The notes under the pieces are model-generated. The model had not been told where the DNA came from and searched no databases. It saw only the letters and a program-made list of their open reading frames with translations. The position numbers were made by a program, and so were the translations under genes. A stretch of 64,000 nucleotides of DNA, taken from Nocardia sputorum (lineage in GTDB: Bacteria > Actinomycetota > Actinomycetes > Mycobacteriales > Mycobacteriaceae). Below are positions 31,089-43,000 of the stretch, one piece after another (within the stretch, counting starts at the first letter, position 1; every line of letters starts with the position of its first letter). The DNA lies in contig NZ_AP026978.1 in assembly GCF_027924405.1 (NCBI RefSeq), positions 2,976,001 to 3,040,000 of the forward strand, read 5' to 3'.

Positions 31089-34000
31089 ATGAATCTGAAG
31101 TCAGACGGAACCGCCGACGGCGATCTGGGGCTGATCCCGCTCTCGAGTGCGCAGTACGGCATGTGGCTCGCGGACCATGTGCCCGGCGGACCGGCTGTGA
31201 ACATCGCACATTGTGTCGAGATCGAGGGCCCGGTGGATTACGACGCGTTCACCCAGGCGGTGAACGACGGCGGTCACGAAACCGAGTCATTGGTGGTGCG
31301 CGTGGTCGAATCCGACGGCCGCCCCTATCAATTCGTCGACCGCGGCATCATCTATGACGAGCCGGTGCTGGATTTCAGCGATGCGGAGGATCCGGTCGCG
31401 ACGGCGATGGAGTGGATGCGCCGCGACTACAACACGAAGGCGGTCGATCTGAGCCGCGACCGGCTCACCGAGACGAGGCTCATCCGGGTCGGCGAAGACC
31501 ACTACTTCTGGTACGGCCGCGCGCACCATTTGGTGATCGATGGGTACGGCGCCTTCAACAGCTTGACCCGGATGGCCGAGCATTACAACGCCCTGCTGGA
31601 GGGCAGGCCGCCGACGCGACTGGACGCGGCGAGCCTGCACGACATCGTCGAGGCGGAGCACGCCTATCGCGCCAGCTCGCGATACGAGGCGGACAAAGCG
31701 TATTGGATGAACAAGGTTTCCGACCTGCCGAAGCCGGTCAGTCTGTCCGGCCGCACAGCCCGTTCCGGCAAGGTCGACCGCGTGGCCGGGTTGCAGCTGC
31801 CCGCACGCCTGTCCGACCGGCTCGACCGCTACGCCGAGGAGGTGAACGCGTCCGCCGCGCAGGTGGTCATCGCGGCGTTCGCCGCGTTCCTCGCCAGGAT
31901 GACCGGCACCGAGGATGTCGTGCTGTCGCTGCCGGTGACCGCCCGGGTGACCAAGCGCCTGCGCAATGCCGCCGCGATGCTGGCGAACATGGTGCCGATC
32001 CGCTTCGCCGTACACCACTCGACCACCGTGGAGGAGCTGGTCCGCGCGTCGGTGTCCGAACTGGTCGCGGCCATGCGTCACCAGCTGTACCGGTTCGAGG
32101 ATCTGCGCCGCGAGTCGGCCGCGATCGACTCCTCCGCGAATTCGTACGGCCCGATCGTGAACATCCTGTTCTTCGATTCGGAGATTCGGCTCGGCTCGGC
32201 CGTCGGCCGCTATCGCGCCCTGACCTCCGGCGCGCTCGACGATCTGCAGCTGAACCTGTACCGCTCGGGCGCGGACGCGCCGCTGCTCATCGAACTGCAC
32301 GGCAACCCGAACCTCTACGGGCAGGACGAACTCGAGTCGCACGCCGACCGGTTCCTCGATTTCCTGCACCGGATGATGGATGCGCCCCTGGACGCCCGCA
32401 TCGGCGACATCCCGCTCGTCGCCCCCGCCGAGGAACTGCGCATCGTCCAGGAACTCGCGGGCCGCGACGGCGAATCGCCCTCGGCCACACTGGTGGATCT
32501 GCTGACCCGACAGGCGGCCGCCACGCCGTCCGCAGTCGCCGTGACATTCGACGACACCACTCTCACCTACCGCGAACTCGACGAACGCTCCAACCGGTTC
32601 GCGCGCAGGCTCATCGCGCTCGGCGCGGGGCCGGAAGCGCTGGTGGCCATAGCACTGCCACGGGATGCCGATCTGATCGTCGCGGTACTCGGCGTACTGA
32701 AATCAGGCGCCGGGTACCTTCCGCTGGACACGGCCCATCCGGCCGAGCGGCTCGAATACGTGCTGAGTGACGCGAACCCGATCGCGGTGGTGACCAAGCG
32801 GGACATGCGTGAGCACGTGCCGGGTGATCCCGGCCGCGTCGTGCTGTTCGAGGACGTCCTCGCCGCCGAGGAAGCCGCGGACCCGATCACCGATGCCGAT
32901 CGGCTCGGCTTGCTGCGTCCCGACCACCTCGCCTATGTCATCTACACGTCCGGATCGACCGGCCGGCCGAAAGGCGTCTCGATCAGCCACCGCGCCGTGG
33001 CCACCTATCTGGTGAACTCGTGCGCCGAGATCGGCATCCGATCCGGCGACGTCTGGACGTTGTTCCACTCCTTCGCCTTCGACTACTCGGTCTGGGAGAT
33101 TTTCGGTGCGCTGGTCAGCGGCGGCCGGATCGTCGTGGTGGACGGCCTCACCAGCCGCTCGCCGGACGACATGGTGCGGCTCGCGGCACGCGAGCGGGTC
33201 ACGGTCTTCAGCCAGACCCCTTCGGCGTTCTACCAGTTCGCGGCCGCCCGACAGCGGTACACGCACGCCGGTGAGCCGGAAGGCGAGCTGTCGCTGCGTC
33301 TGGTCGTCCTGTCGGGTGAGGCCCTCGATCCCGCCGGGCTGTCCGACTGGTACGAGCACAACCCGGATCTGCCGGTGCTGGCCAACAGCTACGGGATCAC
33401 CGAAACCACCGTCTTCGTCACCTACACCGGTCTCACCGCGGACGTCGCCGTTCCAGGCGCACCGAGCACGGTGGGCCCGGCCTTGCCGGGCTTGCGCACG
33501 TATGTCCTCGACGAGCGCTTGCGCCCGTGCCCGCTCGGCGCCTGGGGCGAAATCTACGTCGCCGGAACACAACTCGCTCGTGGCTACCTCAACCGGCCCG
33601 CGCTGAGCGCCGCACGTTTCGTCGCCGATCCGTTCGGGCGGCCGGGGGAGCGCCTCTACCGCAGCGGTGACGTGGCGCGCTGGAACCACCGAGGCGAGTT
33701 GGAATATCGCGGCCGCGCCGACCAGCAGGTGCAGTTGCGCGGGTTCCGGATCGAGCTGGACGAGATCCGCAACGCGCTGCTGTCGCACGGTGCCGTCGCC
33801 GCGGCGGTCGTCGTCGTGCACCTGCCCGGCACGGAGGCCGCCCGGCTGGTCGGATACGTCGTGCCCGCCGTCGGCGCCGACGTGGATCCGGACGCCTTGC
33901 GCGCCCACGTCGGCGGGCGACTGCCGGAGTACATGGTGCCGTCGAGCGTCGTCGTGATCGACGCCGTGCCGCTGACCGTGAACGGCAAAGTGGACTACCG

Positions 34001-37000
34001 CGCACTTCCCGAACCGGTCTTCGATTCGGCCGCGGCATACGTCGCGCCCCGCACGGTCGTCGAGGAGTCGATCGCGGATGTCTTCGCGGAAGTCCTCGGC
34101 ATCGACCGGGTGGGCGTTTTCGACAGCTTCTTCGAACTCGGCGGCAACTCGATCACCGCGACCAGCGCTGCCGTGCGCATCGCGGAGGTGACCCGGTGCG
34201 ATATGTCGGTGCGCGACCTGTTCGTCAAGCAGACCGTCGCGGAACTGGCCGCGCATCTCGAGGCCGGACGCAGTTCCGGCAGGCCCGTGCTGCGGGCCGC
34301 GGCGCCCCGGCCCGAGCCCATTCCGCTGGCGCCGGCGCAGAACAGGATGTGGCTGGTCAACCAGACCGACCCCACCTCGGCCGCCTACAACATTCCGCTG
34401 ATCGTGCAGCTGACCGGGCGTCTCGACGCCGCGGCGCTGCGTGCCGCGCTCACCGACGTGATCGATCGGCACGAATCGCTGCGCACCGTCTACCCCGCCG
34501 TGAACGGCGAGGGCACCCAGGTCGTTCTGCCTGCCGACGAGGTCGTCGCCGGTCTCGACCTGACTCCGCGACCGACCGACCCGGACGAGATCGAACATCG
34601 AATTCGCGAGCTGGCTTCCGTCGGAACGGATTTGCGCGAACGCGCCCCGATCCGGGTGGCGCTGCTGGCGACCGCGGACCGCGGCCGGCATGTGCTGGCC
34701 GTCATCCTGCACCACATCTGCTGCGACGGGTCCTCGCTCCGGCCGCTCGCGGCCGACGTCGCGGTCGCCTACGAGGCCCGAGTGCAGGGGAAGACCCCCG
34801 ATTGGGAGCCGTTGAGCGTTCAGTACGCGGACTACAGCGTCTGGCATCGCAGTCTGCTCGGCGACCTGGACGACCCGGATTCGCGCGCCGCCCGCCAATT
34901 GCGCTACTGGTCGCAGCGACTGGCGGGCATGCCGCCGGTCCTCGAGCTGCCCGCGGACCGGCCGCGTCCGGCCCGCCAATCCATGCGCGGCGACGTCGCG
35001 GACACGGTGATCCCGGCCGAGACCTTCGCCGGGATCGAGCGGCTGGCACGCGCGGCCAACGTCACGACGTTCATGGTCGTCCACGCGGCGCTGGCCGTGC
35101 TGCTGGCGCGGATGTCGGGTTCGGCGGACATCACCATCGGCACGCCGGTCGCCGGTCGCGGCGAACGGGCGCTGGAGCCGCTCATCGGCATGTTCGTCAA
35201 CACCGTGCCGCTGCGTACCGAGGTGTCCGCCGAGGAGTCGTTCACCGAGTTCCTGACGCGCGTCAAGGGCATCGATGTCGACGCCTTCGCCAACAGTGAC
35301 CTGCCCTACGAGCGCGTCGTGGACGAACTGCATCCGAAGCGGTCCCTGGCGTACGCGCCGCTGTGCCAGGTATATCTCGCGTTCGAGAACATGGGCCGGG
35401 CGAGCTTGGAGCTGTCCGAACTCACCGTCGAGCTGCTGGATCCCGGCGCCGAGCCGGCGAAGGTGGACATCATCGTCACCGTCGCCGAGAACACCGCCGC
35501 GGGTGGCGATGTGGCGCTGCGGATCAACTACGCGACGGATCTGTTCGACCGGGAGACCGTCGAAGAGCTCGCCGATCGGCTGAACCGCACGCTCGACGCG
35601 TTCGTGGCGAATCCGCGGGCGCGCGTCGGCGACGTGGACCTGTTGTCCGGAGTCGAGCGCCTGGAATTGGTCCCGGCATCCGGCGGTCGTGCCGAGCAGC
35701 CCCGCGTGCTCGCGGATGTGCTGCTGGTCGGTGAGCGCACCGCGCCGGCCGTGGTGGCGGGGGATCGTGTGCTCACCTACGGGGAGCTCGACGAGTGGTC
35801 GAATCGTCTTGCCCGCGTGTTGATCGACTGGGGCGTGGGGCCGGGCGACCAGGTCGCGCTGGCCATGGGGCGGTCGGTGGAGTTCGTGGTCGGCGTGTGG
35901 GCGGTGGCGCGGGCGGGTGCCGCGTTCGTGCCGGTCGACCCGCGCTACCCCGCCGAGCGGGTGGCGCACATGATCGCGGACTCGAATGTGGAGGTCGCGC
36001 TCAGTGTCGAGGCGTCGCATGCCCTGCTTCCCGGCCACGTGCGGCAGCTGGTCCTGGACCACCCGGCCACCGAGGCGTTCCTCGCTGCGCAATCGTCCGC
36101 GGCGGTGACCGACGCGGAGCGCCTGCGCGCCTGCCGGGTGGCCGACGCGGCCTACGTGGTGTACACCTCGGGCTCCACCGGCAAGCCGAAGGGCGTGGCG
36201 GTGACCCACGAGGGCTTGGCGAATTTCGCGATCGAGCAGCGGGAGCGCTATCGCGTCGATCGCCGGTCGCGCGTGCTGCAGGTGGCGGCGCCTGGCTTCG
36301 ACGCGGTGATGTTGGAGTTGCTGATGGCACACGCGAACGGCGCGGTGCTGGTGGTGTCGCCGCCGGAGGTGTTCGCCGGTGCGCAGCTGGCGGAATTGAT
36401 TCGCGCACAAGAGGTCTCGCACGCGTTCGTGACGCCGAGCGTGCTGGCGACGATGTCGCCCGCCGGACTCGATTCGCTGCAGGTGCTGGTGGCGGGCGGG
36501 GAAGCGGTGTCGGCCGAGACGGTGGCCGTGTGGGCGCCGGGACGACGGCTGCACAACGGGTACGGGCCCACCGAGACCACGATCATGGTCGCGATCAGCG
36601 ACCCGCTGTGCGTCGGCGACCCGGTGACCATCGGCGGCCCGATCCGCGGCGTCGACGCGGTGGTCCTCGACGAGCGGTTGCGGCCCGTCCCGGTCGGCGT
36701 GACCGGGCAGCTGTACGTCTCGGGTGTGCAGCTTTCCCGCGGGTACCTCAACCGGCCCGCCTCCACGGCGGTGACGTTCGTCGCCAACCCCTACGGCCCT
36801 GCGGGCACCCGCATGTACGGCACCGGTGACCTGGCGCGCTGGACCGCCGAACACACGCTGGAATACCTGGGGCGCACGGATTTCCAGGTCAAGATCCGCG
36901 GGCAGCGCATCGAACTCGGCGAGATCGAAGCCGTGCTCGCCGGACATCCCGCCGTCGCGGCGGCAGTAGTGGTCGGCGTGCACGCCGAGAGCGGCTCGCG

Positions 37001-40000
37001 GCTGGCGGCGTACGTGGTGCCCGCCGACGGCGCGGTCGACACCGCCGAGCTGACCAAGTACGCGGCCCAACGCCTGCCGTCGCATATGGTGCCGGACACG
37101 GTCATGGTGCTCGACACCTTGCCGCTGTCGGCGGTGGGCAAGGTCGACCGCGCCGCGCTGCCGGAACCGGAGTTCGCTCCCGGCGTGGAGTTCGTCGCGC
37201 CACGCAATGCCACCGAGCAGATCGTCGCCGACATCTGCGCGGGCGTGCTGGGCATCGACCGCGTCGGCGTCCTCGACAGCTTCTTCGACCTCGGCGGCAA
37301 CTCGCTGTCGGCCACGCGCGCCGCGGCGCAGCTCAGCGGCGCGTTCGGCGTCGAGGTGCCGTTGCGCGCGATTTTCGAGACGCCGACCATCGGTGCGCTG
37401 GCCGAGCGGCTGCGCAGCGCCGACGCGGCGACCCGGGCGCCGCTGGTCCCGCAGGAGCGCCCGGATCGGATCCCGCTGTCACCGGCGCAGGCCCGCATGT
37501 GGTTCCTCAACCAGTTCGACACGAGCTCACCGGTGTACAACATCCCGCTGGTCGTGCGGATGTCCGGAGACCTCGACGTGACCGCGATGCACGCGGCGAT
37601 CGCGGACGTGCTCGAACGGCACGAAGCGCTGCGGACTGTCTACCCCGACAGCGACAGCGGACCGCACCAGGTGATCGTGCCGGTGGAGACGGCGCTGCGC
37701 CCGCTGACTCCGGTGACCGTCGCGGCCGAGGAAATCGAGGCGCGTGTCGCCGCCGAGGTAACGGTGGGCTTCGACGTCACCGCCGAGGTTCCGTTCCGGG
37801 TCGCGCTGCTGCGCAGCGCACCCGACGACCACTCCCTGGTGCTCGTCGTCCATCACATCAGCTTCGACGGGTCCTCGCTCGCGCCGATGGCCGCGGACCT
37901 GATGACCGCCTACCGGGCCCGGGTCCGGCGCGAAGCGCCGCAGTGGGCGCCGCTGCCGGTGCAGTACGCGGATTACGCGCTGTGGCAGCGGAAGCTGCTC
38001 GGCAGCGAGGACGATCCGCACAGCCCGACCGTCGCGCAGACCCGCTATTGGCTCGCGGCCCTCGCCGGCCTGCCCGAAGTGCTGGACCTGCCCACCGACC
38101 GTCCGCGGCCGGCGAAGCAGTCGTTCCGCGGCGCGACGGTCTCGGCCACCCTGCCCGCGGATCTGCACCGGGAAGTGGTCGCGCTGGCCCGCCGCCACGA
38201 CGCGACGGTCTTCATGGTGATGCACGCGGCCTACGCGGCGTTGCTGGCGCGGCTGTCCGGCACCGGGGACATCGCGGTCGGCACCCCGATCGCCGGTCGC
38301 GGCGAGCCGGGGCTGGACGGCTTGGTCGGCATGTTCGTCAACACGCTGGTGTTGCGCACGCACATCGCGCCCGGAGCGTCCTTCGTCCGGATCCTGGATC
38401 AGGTCCGGGCCACCGACCTGGCCGCTTTCGAGAACGCCGACATCCCGTTCGAGCGTCTGGTGGAGGTGCTGAACCCGCCGCGCTCGACGGCACACGCCCC
38501 GCTGACGCAGGTCGGCTTCTCGTTCCAGAACATCGAGATCCCGACGGTGCGATTCGAGGGCTTGACGGTCTCGGCGCAGATGGCCGATCCGAGCGTGGCG
38601 AAATACGACCTGCACCTGAATCTGGTCGACGCCTTGGCGCCGGACGGCGAGCCGGGCGACATGGCCGTCGAGTTCGGCTACGCCACAGACCTTTTCGACG
38701 AGTCGACGATCACGGCGATGTTCGATCGCTACCTGCTGTTGCTGCGCGCGATCGTCCTCGACCCCACCCGCGCGATCGGCGACATCGATCTGCTGACCGA
38801 TCAGGAAGCGCGGCGGATCGCGCAGCGGTCCAGCGGTGTGATCACACAGGCGCCGGCGGCGACGATCGCGGACCTGTTCGCCGTGCAGGCCGAGGCGACG
38901 CCGGAGCGCACGGCGGTGGTGGACGCCGACGGCGGCGCCCGGCTCGACTACCGGGAATTCGCGGCCCGGGTGAACGCGCTGGCGCGTGCGCTGATCCAGC
39001 GCGGAATCGGCCCGGAGACCGTCGTGGCGGTGGCGATGCGCCGCTCGGTGGACCTGCTGACCACGCTGTACGCCATCCACGCGGCAGGTGCGGCCTACCT
39101 GCCGCTGGATCCGGATCACCCCGTCGACCGGGTGCGGGCCGTTCTGTCCGACGCACGGCCCACCGCGATCCTCACCCGTCCGGACGATCGGGCGAGTCTG
39201 CCCGGCGACGTGCCGGTCTGGGCGCTCGGGGACCTCGCCGCCGAGCGGCTGGACGCCTCCGCGGTGACCGATGCCGACCGGACGCGCCCGCTGCGCCCGG
39301 ACGACCTGGCCTACGTCATCTACACCTCCGGCTCGACGGGTGTGCCCAAGGGCGTGGCGGTTCCGCACGCCGCGGTGGTGAACCAGTTGCGCTGGATGCG
39401 CGAGCACTACCGGCTCGGCGGCAGCGACGTCATGCTGCTGCGCACGCCGGTGACCTTCGACCTCTCGGTCTGGGAGTTGTTCTCCGCGTTGACCTGCGGT
39501 GCGGCCCTGGTCGTCGCCGGTCCCGACGCGCAGAGCGATCCGCGGGAAGTGGCCCGGCTGATCGCCGAGTATCGGGTGACCACGGTGGACTTCGTGCCGT
39601 CACTGCTCTCGGCGTTCCTCGAGGTGGCCACTCCGCGCGAGTTCCCCGACCTGCGGCGGGTGCTGTGCATCGGTGAGGCGCTGTCTGCCGAGATCGTGCG
39701 CCGCTTCCGGGATTTCAGCGACGCGCGGATCGACAATCTGTACGGCCCGACGGAAGCGGCGGTCAGCGTCACCGCGCACCGGATCGATTCGGTCGAGGGC
39801 GTGGCGGTGCCGATCGGCGTGCCCGAGGCGAACGTGACCGTGCATGTACTGGACGCGCGGTTGCATCCGGTGCCGGTCGGGGTGACCGGTGAGCTGTACC
39901 TCGGTGGCGTCCAGCTGGCTCGCGGCTACCAGGACCGCCGGGGGCTGACGGCGGCGACGTTCGTCGCCGATCCGTTCGCCGGCGCGCCCGGCGCTCGGCT

Positions 40001-43000
40001 CTACCGCACCGGCGACCTGGTGCGCTGGGACGAGGACGGCAACCTGCGTTACGTCGGCCGCGCCGATACCCAGGTGAAGCTGCGCGGCCTGCGGATCGAA
40101 CTCGGCGACATCGAAGCGGCGCTGATCGCGCACGAGCAGGTGCATGCGGCCGTCGCGCAGGTACGGGTCGACGGCGGCGAGCAGCGGCTGGTCGCCTACG
40201 TGGTCGCGGACGCGGCGCTCGACGTCCGGCAGGTCCGGGCCGTGCTGCTGGACCGGCTGCCTGCCTACATGGTGCCCTCCTCGGTGACCCGGATCGACTC
40301 GATTCCGCTCAACGCCAACGGCAAGGTGGACTATCGGGCGCTGCCCGAACCGGACCCGAGCGTCCAGGAGTCCGAGTTCCGGCCGCCACGTGGCCTGGTC
40401 GAACAGGCGATCGCCGCGGTCTTCGCGGAACTGTTCGACCGGCCCGAGGTCGGCGCGGACGATGACTTCTTCGAACTCGGCGGCAACTCGCTTGTCGCGA
40501 CGCGCGCGCTGAGCCGGATCGGCGACGTCGTCGACGTGACCATCCCGGTGCGCGCGATCTTCGAGGCTCCGACCGTGTCCGCTCTGGCCGAGCGTATCGC
40601 CCAGTTGCGCGCGATTCCCGGTCTTCCCGCGCCGACCCCGATCCCGCGGCCGGACCGCATTCCGCTGTCGCACGCGCAGACCCGGATGTGGTTCCTGAAT
40701 CAGTTCGACCCGGCGGCGCCCGGATACGTGGTGCCACTGGCGATCCGGCTGGAGGGCGAGCTCGATCTGGCGGCGCTGACCGCCGCCGTGGGCGATGTCG
40801 TCGAGCGGCACGAGAGCCTGCGCACGATGTACCCGGCGGTCGACGGCACGCCCACCCAGGTGGTGCTGAACGCCGAGGACGTGCTGGCGACGTGCGATCT
40901 GACCCCGCAGGCGGTCGGCGAGCGGGAGCTGCCGCACCGGCTGGCCGAATTCTGCGGCACCGGATTCGACGTCGCCGCGGGCGTGCCGCTGCGCGTGGCG
41001 CTGTACCAGTTGTCGGACGAGGCGTGGACGCTCGCGCTGGCCGCGCACCACATCAGTTGCGACGGCTTCTCGGTGGCTCCGCTCGCCGCCGATCTGGTGA
41101 CGGCGTATCGGGCGCGTTCCGGCGGCGCCGCGCCGGACTGGGCGCCGCTGGCGGTGCAATTCGCCGACTACGCCCTGTGGCAACGAGCGGTCCTCGGTTC
41201 CGTCGACGACCCGGATTCCTTCGTAGGCCGCGACATCGCCTACTGGCGAACGCAACTCGCGGGCGTGCCCGACCTGCTCGAGTTGCCGACCGACCGTCCG
41301 AGGCCGGTGGAACAGTCCCAGCGTGGCGCGGTGATCCAGGTGACCATCCCCGGTGAGTTGCAAGGCCGGGTGGAATCGCTGGCGCGGCGAGCCGGGGCCA
41401 CGACGTTCATGGTGGTGCACGCGGCTCTGGCGGTGCTGCTGTCGCGGCTGTCCGGCAGCGACGACGTCACGGTCGGCGTTCCGCACGCGGGACGGGGCGA
41501 CCGGTCGCTGGACCACCTGGTCGGAATGTTCGTCAACACCTTGGTGATGCGGACGCGGATCTCCCTGGATCAGACCTTCGCGAGCCTGCTCGACGACGTG
41601 CGGCGCACCGACATCGAGGCGTTCGATCACGCCACGGTGCCGTTCGAGCAGTTGGTCGACGCGCTGAACCCGGTGCGCTCGACGGCGCACACGCCGTTGT
41701 TCCAGGTACTGCTCGCCTACCAGAACATGACCCGCGCTCGCGTCGAGCTTCCTGGCCTCACCGTCGAGAACGTGGACCCGGGCGACAGCGCGGCGATCTA
41801 CGACCTGCTGCTCATGATCAGCGAGGGCCACGGCACGCACAACGAGCCCACCGGCATGACGCTGCGCCTGACCTACGCCACGGACCTCTTCGACGAGGAC
41901 ACGGTGCGGCGCTTCGCCGACCGATTCGTTCGCGTTCTCGATGCCGCGGCCCGCGACGCCGAGGCCACTGTCGGGGCGCTCGGGTTGCTCGACGAGGCGG
42001 AGCGGTCGCAGGTGCTGGAGCAGTGGAACGACACCGGTGGCTCCGCCGCGGCGGGCCGGACACTGGTCGACGTCTTCGACGAACAGGTCGCCCGCACCCC
42101 CGACGGTACGGCGCTTCGCCTGCCGGACGGCAGCACCTCGACCTACCGGGACTTCGATGCGAGCGTGAACCGGCTGGCCCGGTGGCTCATCGCGCGCGGT
42201 GCAGGCCCGGAGACGGTGGTGGCGGTGGCGATCCGTCGATCGGCCGAGCTCGTCACGGCTCTCTACGCGGTGGTGAAGGCAGGCGCGGCGTTCCTGCCGA
42301 TCGACCCGGACCACCCGAGCGCGCGGATCGCGCACGTGCTGGGCGCGGCCGGACCGCTGCTGGTGCTCACGACCGAGAACGACGGCGACGGTCTGCCGGA
42401 CGGATTCGAGTACGCGCCGATCGACCGGCTGGACGTGAGCGGCCTGTCCGGCGCCCGGATCACGGACACCGAGCGGCGCACACCGCTGCGGCCGAACCAC
42501 CTGGCCTACGTGCTGTTCACCTCCGGGTCGACCGGCGTCCCCAAGGGCGTGGCCCTGACCCATGCCGCCACCGTGAGCCAGTTGGCCTGGGCCCAGCAGC
42601 AGTGGCCGCACGGCGCCTCCGACGCGGTGCTGCACAAGACGCCGATCACCTTCGACATCGCCGTGTGGGAGTTGTTCTGGCCGTTGCAGACCGGCGCGCA
42701 CATCGTGGTCGCCGAACCCGGCGGTCATCGCGACCCGGCCTATCTCGCGGAGATCATCGCGCGCGACGAGATCACGACCGTGCACTTCGTGCCGTCGATG
42801 CTCGACGTCCTGCTGGAATCCGCCGGTGTCGCGGCACTGCCGTCGATCCGGAGGGTGTTCGTCGCGGGCGAGGCGTTGGCACAACGCACGGTCGACGCGG
42901 CGGAGCGCGTCTTCGCGCACGCGGAACTGGTGAACTGGTACGGGCCTGCGGAAGCGGAGGTGGTGACCGCGCAACGGTGCGCACCGCACGCGACGACCGC

